A stretch of DNA of 60,207 nucleotides from an uncultured Alphaproteobacteria bacterium (GTDB taxonomy: Bacteria; Pseudomonadota; Alphaproteobacteria; HIMB59; GCA-002718135). The stretch lies in the NCBI GenBank assembly GCA_902594815.1, contig CACJNL010000008.1, positions 1 to 60,207 of the forward strand, given 5' to 3'. The position numbers and the translations under genes were made by a program. Below, one piece after another: positions 47,335 through 57,194 of this stretch (the first letter of the stretch is position 1; the number at the start of each line of letters is the position of its first letter). The notes beneath the pieces are model-generated. The model was given only the letters and a program-made list of their open reading frames with translations, had not been told where the DNA came from and did not search any database.

Positions 47335-47348
47335 TATTGAATTCAATA
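47335..47348. promoter_or_regulatory. Perfect palindrome in divergent MaoC promoter
   Basis: TATTGAATTCAATA, a 14-base perfect palindrome, lies midway in the 62-base spacer between the two divergent maoC-like genes. It is well placed to control both operons, perhaps through the nearby IclR regulator. No binding data can be inferred. Confidence 0.45.
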
Positions 47349-47364
47349 AAAATAATGAGGGAAC

Positions 47365-47808
47365 ATGGTAGAGATTGAGCAATTTTTTGAAGATTACGAA
47401 GTAGGGACAGAAAGAATAACAGCAGCAAGAACTATTACCGAAACAGATATTGTCATGCATGCAATGCATTCGGGAGACTTTTATCCCCACCATGTTGATG
47501 CTGAATTTGCTAAAACAACTCCTTTTGGTCAGAGAATTGCACAATTCAGTTGCACTTTTTCAATCGGAATTGCTCTTACTGCATCAATAGTTAATAAAAG
47601 AGCTTTCACATATGGATTTGAAAGACTTCGTTTTCCTAACCCTGTGTTCATTGGAGACACTATTCACACAAAAGTTACCATTAAAGAAAAAAAAGATGAC
47701 CCTAAAAGACCTCAATACGGTCAAGTTAATGAAGCTTGTGAAATATTAAATCAAAATGATAAATGTGTTTGCTATTCCGAGCATATATTACTTGTTGAAA
47801 AAAAATAA
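47365..47808 (+). CDS. MaoC-like hot-dog dehydratase, divergent paralogue
   Basis: A 147-residue single-domain MaoC protein with TETDIVMHAMHSGDFYPHHVDAE, which holds the D/H hydratase residues, then FGQRIAQFSCTFSIG, and the paralogous [18 protein letters not shown]. It is an R-hydratase-like fold acting on CoA thioesters. A GAGGGAAC ribosome site precedes the ATG. Its stop abuts the RraA-like stop (47808/47809). The matching pair across one palindrome may act as two subunits or two steps. Confidence 0.88.
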   Translation: MVEIEQFFEDYEVGTERITAARTITETDIVMHAMHSGDFYPHHVDAEFAKTTPFGQRIAQFSCTFSIGIALTASIVNKRAFTYGFERLRFPNPVFIGDTIHTKVTIKEKKDDPKRPQYGQVNEACEILNQNDKCVCYSEHILLVEKK

Positions 47809-48462
47809 TTAGAAAACACTATACTTGAGATACGCTTCTTGAGGGTCCATGCCTTCACGGATAGATTTTCTTACTAAATTTTCTGTACTAATTAATTTTT
47901 CTGCTCTTACCAAAATACTTTCAATAATATTGGATGGAATGATTACCACTCCATCAATATCAGCTAAAACATAATCATTATTGTTAATAACTGTTTTGCC
48001 TATTTTTATTGGTTGCTCAAATTTTGTGGGATGCCAATAACCAACTACATCTCTTGGTGTATAAAAACTGCTCCAAACTGGAAAATCAATTTTTAATATA
48101 AAATCTAAATCTCTTGCTCCTCCATCAACAATGTAACCTTTGACGCCTTTTTGTTGAAGTGTTTCTGCAGATAATTCACCCATCAAAGCTACTTCATTGT
48201 TATGCGGCTGACAGATCACTACCTTGTCATTGGGCGCTTTGGATAAAAAACCTGTCCAGGCTAAGAGAGTTTCGTGATGAGTTAAAGATTTATCTACCTC
48301 TCCTTCCATGGTAAAAATTTGTCCAGCTAAAACATGGTGGTTTTTACATGGCTTGATATTAGGTGGTAGAGTGAAATCTTTATAACCATCATCTCGCATG
48401 ATGTCATGTATTACAGAACTATAGCACTTTGATAATCTTTCAGTATTATTTATAGCTGACAT
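47809..48462 (-). CDS. RraA-like aldolase/decarboxylase family protein
   Basis: A 217-residue RraA-superfamily protein. GYIVDGGARDLDFI carries the conserved Arg-Asp metal-site motif of 4-hydroxy-4-methyl-2-oxoglutarate aldolases and related decarboxylases; VLADIDGVVIIPS gives another conserved Asp. Members without an RNase E role usually cleave 2-keto acids to pyruvate, which would suit sugar-acid breakdown. It is the last gene of the IclR-transporter unit, 2 bases after the regulator. Confidence 0.85.
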   Translation of the reverse strand: MSAINNTERLSKCYSSVIHDIMRDDGYKDFTLPPNIKPCKNHHVLAGQIFTMEGEVDKSLTHHETLLAWTGFLSKAPNDKVVICQPHNNEVALMGELSAETLQQKGVKGYIVDGGARDLDFILKIDFPVWSSFYTPRDVVGYWHPTKFEQPIKIGKTVINNNDYVLADIDGVVIIPSNIIESILVRAEKLISTENLVRKSIREGMDPQEAYLKYSVF

Positions 48463-48464
48463 CT

Positions 48465-49280
48465 CTAATGTTTATATCCCATTTCTGATGAAAGTACTCC
48501 TGCTGAACGTACTAATAATTTTTTTACTTGCTCTAAACTTAACTCACCTTTTGTAATTATTCTGTCTACAAAAGGTATTGTAAGAGCCGCAATTGCATTA
48601 TTAGTATAATCAAAAATTGGAACTGAAATATTTGTAACTCCTTTAATTTGCAAACTCTTAACTAATTCGTATTTATTTCTTTCAATTTTTTTCATTGTAT
48701 TTTTTGAAAAAAGTTTTTCAATTTTTTTTAATTCAGAAACTGAAATTTTAGATGTCGCTTCCAATTTGGAATAAAATCTTCTTCTTTCTAATCGTCTGTT
48801 TCTTTCCTTTTCATCTTGGAAAGTTAATATAACTCTACCAGATGATGTTTCAAGCAAGTCAAAACTTGCGCCAACAGAAACATGGTAATTAAAAGAAGAA
48901 GGGCTGTCCTCTTGTGCGATAATTAAAATCTTTCCTCTTGTATAAATTGCCAAATGCACTGATTGATTTGCTTTTGTTGTAATTTCTTTCATTACAGGAA
49001 TAGCTCTTGTTGTAAGAGTCTTAAATGGTTCAAATTTTGCAGTCATATTCAAAATTTTAAAAGAGAGTCTGTAAACGTCTTTTTCACTATCAAAATCTAC
49101 ATATTCTCTATTTCTTAAAGTGGTTATCATTCTGTAAATTTTATTTATTGACTTATTTAGCTTGCCTGCAATTTCTACTTGGCTAAGACCTTCAGCAGAA
49201 TTTGATAATAACTCTAAAATATCTAATCCTTTTTCTAGAGCAGGAGCGCTATAACTTTTAGATTGATTTTTTTGTTTCAT
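48465..49280 (-). CDS. IclR family transcriptional regulator
   Basis: A 271-residue regulator with an N-terminal winged helix (about residues 12-75: [38 protein letters not shown]) and a C-terminal effector domain (about 90-265; [25 protein letters not shown]). It likely senses a sugar-acid or aromatic-like ligand and controls the neighbouring transporter and catabolic operons. Its start overlaps the ATPase stop by 23 bases. Confidence 0.93.
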   Translation of the reverse strand: MKQKNQSKSYSAPALEKGLDILELLSNSAEGLSQVEIAGKLNKSINKIYRMITTLRNREYVDFDSEKDVYRLSFKILNMTAKFEPFKTLTTRAIPVMKEITTKANQSVHLAIYTRGKILIIAQEDSPSSFNYHVSVGASFDLLETSSGRVILTFQDEKERNRRLERRRFYSKLEATSKISVSELKKIEKLFSKNTMKKIERNKYELVKSLQIKGVTNISVPIFDYTNNAIAALTIPFVDRIITKGELSLEQVKKLLVRSAGVLSSEMGYKH

Positions 49281-50355
49281 AATTAAAAAAATGAATTTTA
49301 TTTGTTTCTATTTGAAAATTAATATTTTCTCCAACATCGACCGGTCTTGGATTATACATACGACTTATTATTTCTTTATTTTGTAATTTAAAAAAAAGTT
49401 GTGTCTCAGTACCAAGCGGTTCAGCAAGATCAATTGCTTTGTTAAAAAACCATAGTGATTTTTGTTCATTAGAAAAACTTTTTACTGGAACTATATCTTC
49501 TGCTCTTATACCAACAATAACTTTTTTTAAGTCAGCAAGTTTTGCTATTTTATCTTTAGGACAATTAACAAGAATATCATTATCCAGTTTAATCATTATC
49601 TGATCATTACTTTTAGTTATTTCGCATTCAATAATATTCATTGGGGGACTGCCGATAAAAGTTGCAACAAAGACATTTACAGGATTGTTAAAAACATCTA
49701 TGGGAGATCCAATTTGTTCAATAAAACCATCTTTCATTATTATAATTCGATCAGCTAAAGTCATGGCTTCAACTTGATCGTGTGTTACATAAATAACTGT
49801 TGTTTTTAGTTTTTGATGGAGTTTTTTTATTTCTGTTCTCATCTGCGTTCTGAGTTTAGCATCTAAATTAGATAGAGGTTCATCAAATAAAAAAGCATCG
49901 GGTCTTCGAACAATAGCTCTACCCATTGCTACTCTTTGTCTTTGCCCTCCAGAAAGTTGAGAAGGTTTTCTTTTTCTCAAATCCTCCAAACCTAAAATAT
50001 TAACTGCGTCTTGTACTTTTGATTCAATTTCATCAGGATTAACTTTTGCTATTTTGAGACTGAAGCCTAAATTTTCTTCAACTGTCATATGGGGATAAAG
50101 AGCATAATTTTGAAAAACCATAGAAACATTTCGATCTTTTGGATCTTTCTCATTAACTTTTTGATCACCTATAAAAATTTCACCTCCAGAAATTTCTTCT
50201 AATCCTGCAATCATCCTCAATGTTGTTGATTTTCCACATCCTGAAGGCCCAACGAGCACAAGAAATTCATTATGAGGAATTGTTAAATCCATATTTTGAA
50301 CAGCGACAACGTCACCGTATTTCTTTGTTAAGTTTTTTAATTCAACCTTAGCCAT
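49258..50355 (-). CDS. Carbohydrate ABC transporter ATP-binding protein (UgpC/MsmK type)
   Basis: A 365-residue CUT1 ATPase. Walker [10 protein letters not shown], signature [15 protein letters not shown], Walker [13 protein letters not shown], and a C-terminal regulatory OB domain beginning about residue 240. It powers the two permeases upstream. The ATG is one base after the permease stop. Confidence 0.95.
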   Translation of the reverse strand: MAKVELKNLTKKYGDVVAVQNMDLTIPHNEFLVLVGPSGCGKSTTLRMIAGLEEISGGEIFIGDQKVNEKDPKDRNVSMVFQNYALYPHMTVEENLGFSLKIAKVNPDEIESKVQDAVNILGLEDLRKRKPSQLSGGQRQRVAMGRAIVRRPDAFLFDEPLSNLDAKLRTQMRTEIKKLHQKLKTTVIYVTHDQVEAMTLADRIIIMKDGFIEQIGSPIDVFNNPVNVFVATFIGSPPMNIIECEITKSNDQIMIKLDNDILVNCPKDKIAKLADLKKVIVGIRAEDIVPVKSFSNEQKSLWFFNKAIDLAEPLGTETQLFFKLQNKEIISRMYNPRPVDVGENINFQIETNKIHFFNYETKKSI

Positions 50356-50356
50356 A

Positions 50357-51196
50357 TTACCCTTTTACTCCTCCAAATGTTAATCCAGAAACTAAATGTT
50401 TTTGAACAATAAATGTTAATATTAAAGCAGGAATGATCATTACTACTGCTATTGCACACATACCTGCCCAATTAATCGTAAATTCATCTAAGTAATCCAT
50501 CATACCTATAGGTAGAGTTTTGGAATGCACAGTTCTTGTGATGATAGAAGCTAACGCATATTCATTCCAAGATAATAAAAAAGCGAATATTGCGGCTGCA
50601 CCAATGCCAGGCCCAGCAAGAGGTAGTTCAACATTCCAAAATGCTTGGAATCTTGTACAACCATCTGTTCTAGCAACTTCAGACATCTCTTTTGGTATTT
50701 GCCTAAAAAAACCATCAGTTAACCAAATTGTAAAAGGAACATTCATCGCAACATAAACTAGAATAACTCCAAAAGATGTATTAATTATCCCAAGCTTAGC
50801 AAATAAAATAAATAGAGGTAAACTTAATGATATTCCTGGAACTGCCCTAGCTAACATTAAGCTTAGAAAGATTTTATTTTTTCCTTTAAAATTAAACCTT
50901 GCAAATGCATATCCCCCCATCATACCTATAGTAATAGCAATTACTGTGCTAACAGATGAAATGATTACTGAATTCATTAGATACTTGAATGCAGGGACCG
51001 ATACATAACCATTAATACTAAACATTTGAGTAAATTGATGGAGTGTCCATCTATCTGGAATCCAGTTAGCAGGCTTGGCTAATATTTCTGGGTTAGGACG
51101 AAATGCACTAACAAAAATCCATATACCAGGCAAACAAATTAATATTAAAAGAAAAAGAACTAATAACCAAAATCCTATTTTTTTTATTTGTTTCAT
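50357..51196 (-). CDS. Carbohydrate ABC transporter permease (MalG type)
   Basis: A 279-residue CUT1 permease with six membrane helices and the EAA loop [25 protein letters not shown] that docks on the ATPase. The C terminus ends with [16 protein letters not shown], typical of MalG-like subunits. It overlaps the other permease by one base. Confidence 0.95.
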   Translation of the reverse strand: MKQIKKIGFWLLVLFLLILICLPGIWIFVSAFRPNPEILAKPANWIPDRWTLHQFTQMFSINGYVSVPAFKYLMNSVIISSVSTVIAITIGMMGGYAFARFNFKGKNKIFLSLMLARAVPGISLSLPLFILFAKLGIINTSFGVILVYVAMNVPFTIWLTDGFFRQIPKEMSEVARTDGCTRFQAFWNVELPLAGPGIGAAAIFAFLLSWNEYALASIITRTVHSKTLPIGMMDYLDEFTINWAGMCAIAVVMIIPALILTFIVQKHLVSGLTFGGVKG

Positions 51197-52086
51197 TATT
51201 GTTGTCCCAAATCTCTTCTAGCCGCAACTAACTTTGTAAAAAAATAATATGTAAATGCAATAGACAATATTATTGATACATAAGACATTGCATTTGCAAA
51301 ACCCATATTAGCATCTTTATATCCTATTCTAGCAATCATTGTCCAAAGCAACTCTGTTCTCATTGCTGGACCTCCGCCTGTCATTATATGCACAATATCA
51401 TAAGCCCTTCCAACATCTAGTGATCTAATAGTAAGTGCTATAAAAACAAATGGCATTAAAAATGGTAAAGTAATATTTTTAAATACTTGCCAACTATTAC
51501 ACCCATCAACTCTTGCAGCTTCAATTGGATCTCTTGGTATTCCTAATAGACCTGCTAATAGCAGAATGGCAAAAATTGAAGTATTGGCCCAAATTTCTGC
51601 TACCATGATAGATCCCATAGCAAGATATTTATCTATCAACCAAGGAATGGCAGACTCATAGCCAAATAAGTATAAAAAATTATTTAATAAGCCGATGTTA
51701 TCATTAAAAATATATTTCCACTGAAATCCAACTAAGATTGGTGAAAACATCATTGGAAACATCATAATTGTTCTTAAGGTTCTTTGGCCCCAAGTAATTT
51801 TATTTATTAATAGTGCGATACCCAACCCAAATAATAATTCTAAGTTAAGAACAACTGCTAAAAATAGAATAGTTCTTCCAAAAGCATACCAAAATTTTGC
51901 ATTATCAATTAGTCTTTCATAATTACGTAAGCCAACAAAATTAAAAAGGCTGTCAGGACGTGTGAGTTTATACGATGTAAAACTTGTATAGAAAGAAAAT
52001 ATGAGTGGAATTATGATTACAAAACCTATAGCCAAAATAGATGGCATGATTAACATGACTGGACTTCTAAAAATTTTTCTAACCAT
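51196..52086 (-). CDS. Carbohydrate ABC transporter permease (MalF type)
   Basis: A 296-residue CUT1 permease with six helices and the EAA loop EAARVDGCNSWQVFKNITLPFLMP. It pairs with the MalG-type subunit downstream. The ATG at 52084-52086 is preferred; a TTG directly before it also fits and would abut the oxidoreductase stop. Confidence 0.94.
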   Translation of the reverse strand: MVRKIFRSPVMLIMPSILAIGFVIIIPLIFSFYTSFTSYKLTRPDSLFNFVGLRNYERLIDNAKFWYAFGRTILFLAVVLNLELLFGLGIALLINKITWGQRTLRTIMMFPMMFSPILVGFQWKYIFNDNIGLLNNFLYLFGYESAIPWLIDKYLAMGSIMVAEIWANTSIFAILLLAGLLGIPRDPIEAARVDGCNSWQVFKNITLPFLMPFVFIALTIRSLDVGRAYDIVHIMTGGGPAMRTELLWTMIARIGYKDANMGFANAMSYVSIILSIAFTYYFFTKLVAARRDLGQQ

Positions 52087-52089
52087 CAA

Positions 52090-53169
52090 TTAATCAGCGT
52101 AATTTATTTTTAATCCACCTGATTGACTAGAGATACCACATGAATCAACAACTGCCATAGTATGAATAGAGTCATCAATTGAAGTTAATAATTTAGAATC
52201 TTCACCATTTTTAAATCTTTGCATATTTGCCATTACGCCTATAAATGCATCTGGAAACCACTTACCCTGAATATCAAACTTTATCCAATCAGTTCCTTCA
52301 GTTATTATTTCTAGTTCCTCCGGTTCACCTGTTGGATAATCTAATAATAAACCTAATTTCATTTTGGCTGCACCTTTTGTGCCCTCTAAACGAATATATG
52401 CATCTTGGTTTTTTCTTCCAAAGCTATGAGTATGATTAATAGTCATGCAACATCTAATTTGATTTCCATAATTAAAAATTGCACTAGTTCTGCAATCGGC
52501 TAATTCTTTTACCTTAGGATGCTTAACTGACTGGCAGTAAACCCCCTGAGGATTTCCAAGAACAGAACGTATCCAATCAATGTAGTGGATTGAGTGCAAT
52601 GGCACTTCGACTCTATCTAATGTTTTTAGAAAAGGCCATAACTCCCAGGGAGTGTGTACATTGACATGAACTTCCAGCTCTACTAATTCACCTAAAATAT
52701 TTTGTTTAATCGCTTCATATACTGGTAAAGAAATTGGACTGAAACGTAATTGAAAATTCATACATGCTTTTATATTTTTTTGATAACAAATTTTTCTTAT
52801 TTTGTTTCCCTCTTCTAAAGATCTGCCAAGAGGCTTTTGAAAAACAGCATATATATTTTCAGGAAGTTTTTCCACTACCTCTAATAAATTTGCTGGAGGA
52901 AGAGCTAAATCAAAAATATGGTCTTTGTTTTGAAATGCTTCTTCAAGAGAGTCAAATACATTATTAATTCCAAATTCTTTTGCTAGGTTTTTCGCTTTTT
53001 CTGAGTCAACATCGTATAATCCATTAACTTCAAAACCTGCTTTTTTATAAGCAGGAAGATGAGCATCCTTTACTATTCCTCCCGTACCAATAATTATTAT
53101 TGGGCTTAATTTTTTTGGCATTGGCCAAGTTTGACTATAATTTTTAATTGTATTTTCTTTATCGGCCAT
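52090..53169 (-). CDS. Gfo/Idh/MocA family oxidoreductase
   Basis: A 359-residue NAD(P)-dependent oxidoreductase. The Rossmann motif is IIGTGGIVKDAHLPAY; the conserved EKP has become Q111-K112-P113, keeping the catalytic Lys. PLHSIHYIDWIRSVLGNP lies in the C-terminal domain. It may oxidise the imported sugar; it is a candidate for the otherwise missing first sugar dehydrogenase of the pathway, though the family is usually not assigned to L-fucose. It sits between the binding protein and the permeases. Confidence 0.85.
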   Translation of the reverse strand: MADKENTIKNYSQTWPMPKKLSPIIIIGTGGIVKDAHLPAYKKAGFEVNGLYDVDSEKAKNLAKEFGINNVFDSLEEAFQNKDHIFDLALPPANLLEVVEKLPENIYAVFQKPLGRSLEEGNKIRKICYQKNIKACMNFQLRFSPISLPVYEAIKQNILGELVELEVHVNVHTPWELWPFLKTLDRVEVPLHSIHYIDWIRSVLGNPQGVYCQSVKHPKVKELADCRTSAIFNYGNQIRCCMTINHTHSFGRKNQDAYIRLEGTKGAAKMKLGLLLDYPTGEPEELEIITEGTDWIKFDIQGKWFPDAFIGVMANMQRFKNGEDSKLLTSIDDSIHTMAVVDSCGISSQSGGLKINYAD

Positions 53170-53200
53170 TTGTAAATTTTGATTAAATTTAATTTATTGA

Positions 53201-53226
53201 CTACCCCTCACTTTCATGAGGAGTAG
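53201..53226 (-). terminator. Intercistronic hairpin after CUT1 binding protein gene
   Basis: Arms 53201-53210 and 53217-53226 pair over 10 bases with one mismatch that is a G-U pair in minus-strand RNA, around a six-base loop. It begins 13 bases after the binding-protein stop and lies 32 bases before the oxidoreductase. As with the other binding-protein gene in this window, it probably sets a higher level for the binding protein than for the rest. Confidence 0.7.
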
Positions 53227-53238
53227 TCTTGCAAGAGA

Positions 53239-54591
53239 TTAGTAATAACCTGCGTCTTGCATTAAATAATCAGTTTCTTTAGCAGCAGCATCTAATGCTT
53301 CCTTTACTGTTTTATCTCCAACAATTGCAGCTTGCAACTCTGGAAAGATAATGTTTGAAAAAGGAATCCACTCAGGAATAAGTGGTGGAGTAAATGCATC
53401 CTCTGCCATAGAAGCTTTAAATGTAGAGAAAAGGTCACTCATAAATGCGTTTCCTTCAGCATTCATTTCACCTGCAATATCATCCCAAACTCTTGTCATA
53501 GTCGGAAGTTTACCGCCTCTTGCTTCATGCATTTGTGCTTCGTGATTTGTTAAAATCCATATTAATGAAGCAGCTGCCTCTAGATTTTCTTCAGGACAAC
53601 CATTTAAGATAGAATAAGTATGAGAACCTGACCATCCTCCTCTTTTTCCACCTGAGCCCATTGGAAATCTTACAAGACCAACATCGCCACCAATTTTTGA
53701 ATCAGCACTATTAAAATATGCTCCCCAGCCACCCCAATCAAGGTTTAAGGCAACAGTTCCACTTGCAAAGCCAAGACCAGTTTCATCCCAAAGATAATTT
53801 AATACTCCAGCAGGAACTGCTTGTGCATTATACAAATCTACAAACCACTGAAGAGCTCTTTGTCCAGCTTCATCATTAAATGTTGGGCGCCATTCATCAT
53901 CAAATAATGCTCCACCCTCAGCAATAACTAACTCGTAGAAACGTCCAGTTATAGCTTCTTCTTTACCAACATATTGTGTTCCATAAAAATTAGGGGGATC
54001 TGACCAGAAAATTGCCTGCTCTTTCCATTGTTCTAAAGTTTCTGGTGGTGCTAAATCATAACCATATTCAGCTTTAAATCTTTTTTTATTATCTGCATCT
54101 TCATAGATACTCTTTATGTACCATAGATTACTAACATCACTATGTTGTGGCAGCTGAACAAGACGACCATCAACAGTTGAGTGCTCAAGTACTAAAGGAA
54201 CAAATTCAGCTAGAAAATCTCCTGGAACAATTCCATTAAGATCTCTATAAATATCTCCATATTGAGTAGCAAAACTAGTGTGGTTTGAAACAACACAGTA
54301 ACTAATATTACCTGCTGCAATATCTTGCTTAATTTCTTTATCTAACTCAAAGTGACTTTTTTTAGAAAGAATTGATACCTTACCACCTGTTTTTTCTTCC
54401 CATATAGGAATCATCACTTCATAAAGTGGATCATAAGGAGCTCCACCAATTAATTTTACATCTAATGTAATGCCACTAAAATCCCCCCACATAGCTACTT
54501 TGTCGTTTGGAAAACTTTTATCAACGGCAAAGGCACTAAATGATAGAGAGAAAACAGAGATTACAGTCAAAATGCTTTTGAATAATTTCAT
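53239..54591 (-). CDS. Extracellular sugar-binding protein (CUT1 family)
   Basis: A 450-residue periplasmic solute-binding protein. The signal peptide is MKLFKSILTVISVFSLSFSAFA (here cut at about residue 22). The mature protein has AMWGDFSGITLDVKLIGG, a WDETGLGFASGTVALNLDWGG segment and the binding-protein C-terminal lobe. The ATG at 54589-54591 has a GAGGAG ribosome site; an upstream TTG would only add the ribosome site codons. Ligand is unknown, but L-fucose or a fucosyl sugar fits the catabolic genes. Confidence 0.93.
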   Translation of the reverse strand: MKLFKSILTVISVFSLSFSAFAVDKSFPNDKVAMWGDFSGITLDVKLIGGAPYDPLYEVMIPIWEEKTGGKVSILSKKSHFELDKEIKQDIAAGNISYCVVSNHTSFATQYGDIYRDLNGIVPGDFLAEFVPLVLEHSTVDGRLVQLPQHSDVSNLWYIKSIYEDADNKKRFKAEYGYDLAPPETLEQWKEQAIFWSDPPNFYGTQYVGKEEAITGRFYELVIAEGGALFDDEWRPTFNDEAGQRALQWFVDLYNAQAVPAGVLNYLWDETGLGFASGTVALNLDWGGWGAYFNSADSKIGGDVGLVRFPMGSGGKRGGWSGSHTYSILNGCPEENLEAAASLIWILTNHEAQMHEARGGKLPTMTRVWDDIAGEMNAEGNAFMSDLFSTFKASMAEDAFTPPLIPEWIPFSNIIFPELQAAIVGDKTVKEALDAAAKETDYLMQDAGYY

Positions 54592-54650
54592 ATTCTCCTC
54601 CAATTTTTATTAGATATTACACTCTATCTATAATTTTAAAAGCAAAAAGA

Positions 54651-54666
54651 TATGGTAATTTTCATA
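54651..54666. promoter_or_regulatory. Imperfect palindrome in divergent promoter
   Basis: The 16 bases TATGGTAATTTTCATA have symmetric ends (TATG/CATA) and centre (AATT). They lie in the 128-base gap between the binding-protein gene and the mutarotase gene, the only gene-free stretch between the two divergent operons. This is a possible operator for the IclR regulator. Confidence 0.3.
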
Positions 54667-54719
54667 TATGAAGATAGTATTTACTCATAAATTTTAATTT
54701 TCTGCTAAAAGAGGACGTT

Positions 54720-55046
54720 ATGACACAAAGATTTGCAATGGCTGTAAGGCTTAAAGACGAAAAAAGAGAATTCTACATTAAAAATCATGCTGAAGTTTGG
54801 CCCGAAGTTTTAGATGAATTAAAAAAAATCAAAGTAAAAAATTATAGTATTTATCTTAAAGAAGATTTTATGTTTGGGTATTTAGAATATGATGGAGATA
54901 ATTTTAATAAAGATATGGAGGCAATGCAAAAAATTCCAATTGTAGATAAATGGACAAAATTAATGATCGATTGTTTTAATCCTTTTCCAAATAATGAAGA
55001 TAACAATTCATGGGTAATGATGGATCAAATATTTTATATGGAATAA
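54720..55046 (+). CDS. L-rhamnose/L-fucose mutarotase (RhaM family)
   Basis: A 108-residue mutarotase of the COG3254 family. The hallmark EFYIKNHAEVWPEVLDELKK holds the active-site His, and NYSIYLKEDFMFGYLEY and WTKLMIDCFNPF follow. It speeds alpha/beta anomer exchange of L-rhamnose or L-fucose. The fuconate genes in the window favour L-fucose. GAGGA ribosome site 6 bases before the ATG. It starts the divergent plus-strand operon. Confidence 0.92.
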   Translation: MTQRFAMAVRLKDEKREFYIKNHAEVWPEVLDELKKIKVKNYSIYLKEDFMFGYLEYDGDNFNKDMEAMQKIPIVDKWTKLMIDCFNPFPNNEDNNSWVMMDQIFYME

Positions 55047-55056
55047 TTATTCGTCT

Positions 55057-56232
55057 ATGTCCAAAATAAAAAAAATAGACGTATTTTTTTTAGAATATCC
55101 TTTTCCTAAAAAATTAAATTATAAATATAGTGCTGGTGTTGTTGAAAACATGATTGTTCCTGTCGTGAAATTAACTGACAGTAATAATAATTATGGATTA
55201 GGAGAAATAACTCATGGTCAATTTACCTATGAACCAATTAAAGGATTAATAAAGCATTTTAGCAAACTGCTGCAAAACACAGACTCCGAAAATATAAATC
55301 AAGCTTGGGAGAAAATGTATGGATCTAGTGTTTTTTGGAATAGAGAAGGAATAGGCGTTGGGGTAATGGGGGGAATCAACATAGCAATGTATGACTTGCT
55401 TGGAAAAAAAATGAAGGTTCCAGTATACAAATTATTAGGAGGCATTCAAAAAGAGAAAATTCGTATTTACGCAAGTAATGGTTTGTTTGATAATTCTCAA
55501 CAACTTTTAGAAGATGCGCAAAGAGCATATTCAATTGGTTTTAGAGTATACAAAATGCGTGTTATTGATCCAAACAAAGTTATTAGTTTGGTAAATTCAT
55601 TTAACAAAAAATTTAAAAATAAAATGCAGCTCATTGTAGATGCTGTTCAAGGATCTGCAGCTAACCCTTGGGCTACTAAGGTTTCAATAAATTTAGCAAA
55701 AAAATTAGAAAAAGAAGAAATAGTTTTTTTAGAGGAGCCCTTTAGAGTTGAAAATTTGAAAGGTTATAAAGATATAAAAAAATTTACCACTTTAAATATT
55801 GCTGGAGCAGAAAGTATACCTACCGCAAGAGCATTTAAAAATTACCTAGAAGAAGATGTTTTAGACATATTGCAATTTGATATTGCAACATCAGGTTTTA
55901 CGGAAGGAAGAAGGATTTGTGATTTGGCATATATACATAATAAACCAGTTGCCATCCACTCTTGGGGTAGTGCAATAAGCATAATGGCTGGTATTCATTT
56001 TGGGTTAACAGTACCTAATGTTGCATTTACTGAATATTGTTTTATGGATCACCCCATCAACAAAGAATTATTTGAAAATAAAAAAATAAATATTTCAAAT
56101 GGATATACTACAAAGCCTAATTGTCATGGTTTGGGTGTTAAATTTAATGACATGTTATCAAAAAAATTTCCGTATAAAGAAAAAATAAATACTATGATCT
56201 CTACAAATGATAGTGACATTAAACTAAAATGA
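55057..56232 (+). CDS. Mandelate racemase/muconate lactonizing enzyme family protein
   Basis: A 391-residue enolase-superfamily protein. Metal ligands are D195, E226 and E252; the basic pair is K166-M-R168 and the C-terminal base is H301 in VAIHSWGSAI. The capping domain EITHGQFTYEPIKG is complete. It may be a sugar-acid dehydratase or epimerase; the substrate cannot be named. The K-x-R differs from the K-x-K of FucD and from the K-x-H of the other paralogue in this window. Its stop overlaps the next gene by four bases. Confidence 0.88.
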   Translation: MSKIKKIDVFFLEYPFPKKLNYKYSAGVVENMIVPVVKLTDSNNNYGLGEITHGQFTYEPIKGLIKHFSKLLQNTDSENINQAWEKMYGSSVFWNREGIGVGVMGGINIAMYDLLGKKMKVPVYKLLGGIQKEKIRIYASNGLFDNSQQLLEDAQRAYSIGFRVYKMRVIDPNKVISLVNSFNKKFKNKMQLIVDAVQGSAANPWATKVSINLAKKLEKEEIVFLEEPFRVENLKGYKDIKKFTTLNIAGAESIPTARAFKNYLEEDVLDILQFDIATSGFTEGRRICDLAYIHNKPVAIHSWGSAISIMAGIHFGLTVPNVAFTEYCFMDHPINKELFENKKINISNGYTTKPNCHGLGVKFNDMLSKKFPYKEKINTMISTNDSDIKLK

Positions 56233-57191
56233 GCATTTTAGTTACGGGAGGATTAGGATTTATTGGTGCCAGAGTTGTGCTTCAATTATTGAAAAGAGAT
56301 ATTTCTGTAATTGTAGCGGATTTAGATATTGAAAAAAATAAGGACAGACTCGAAAAAAATATCGATAAAATAGGCAAAAATAAAAACTTGGTAAGCTATC
56401 AAAAACTAGACATAACGGATTATCAAAACATAGAGCAAATCTTTAAAAAAAATAAATTAGATTGTGTAATAAATTTAGCCTACGGTATTGGAAGTATATG
56501 TGAAGAAAATCCGTTACTGGCAAGCAAAATAAATATTGTTGGTACAACATCAATGTTTGAGATGATAGTTAAGTATAAAATAAGACGATTAGTTTTCGCT
56601 AGTAGCGAAACAGTTTACGGCGCACATCAAGAATTTTATGGAGACAAAGCAGTTACAGAAAACGATTATTCAGGAATTAATAATCATTTCTACACTTATG
56701 GGGTAATGAAATTACTGAATGAATTCATGGCTGAAAAATATATAAAAAAACACGGTTGCAGCATAGCTTATACTAGGCCTTCTGTTGTTTTTGGCTATGG
56801 ACGACAAAATACAGCTATAAATTGGGCAGAAGACTTTGCTGCTAAACCTGCTTTGGGACAAGCGGCATATTTGCCATTTTCAAAAAACAATAGAGATAAT
56901 TGGATATATGTAGAAGATTGTGCAGAACAACTAGTTCGATTAGCATTAAAAGAAACACTAAATTACTCATGCTTTAATTCTGGATCAGAAACTTTAAATG
57001 GTCATCAATTAGAATCAGCAGTTAAAAAATTCATTCCTAATGCAGAAATAATTTTTGATGAGAGTGTGAAATCAACACCTTTGATTGATGATCAAAATGA
57101 CGAAAGAATAAGAAAAGAAATAGATTTTAATCCAAGATCATTTGAGGAAGGTGTTAGATGTTTAATAGAAGATATAAGAGAAAATAATTAA
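56229..57191 (+). CDS. NAD-dependent epimerase/dehydratase family protein
   Basis: A 320-residue extended SDR. ILVTGGLGFIGARVVLQLL binds NAD and FASSETVYGAHQ plus YTYGVMKLLNEF supply the catalytic Ser/Thr, Tyr and Lys. It is similar to nucleotide-sugar epimerases and to uronate or aldose dehydrogenases. In a sugar-acid operon, oxidation of a free sugar at C1 is possible, so it is a candidate for the missing L-fucose dehydrogenase. It could also be a sugar epimerase. The ATG overlaps the previous stop (ATGA). Confidence 0.86.
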   Translation: MSILVTGGLGFIGARVVLQLLKRDISVIVADLDIEKNKDRLEKNIDKIGKNKNLVSYQKLDITDYQNIEQIFKKNKLDCVINLAYGIGSICEENPLLASKINIVGTTSMFEMIVKYKIRRLVFASSETVYGAHQEFYGDKAVTENDYSGINNHFYTYGVMKLLNEFMAEKYIKKHGCSIAYTRPSVVFGYGRQNTAINWAEDFAAKPALGQAAYLPFSKNNRDNWIYVEDCAEQLVRLALKETLNYSCFNSGSETLNGHQLESAVKKFIPNAEIIFDESVKSTPLIDDQNDERIRKEIDFNPRSFEEGVRCLIEDIRENN

Positions 57192-57194
57192 GGT

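Noticed and set aside
47329-47544. 71-codon minus-strand frame antisense to the plus-strand MaoC gene
   Set aside because: It covers the divergent promoter and the hot-dog core on the wrong strand; Cys-rich appearance comes from complement of His/Ala codons.
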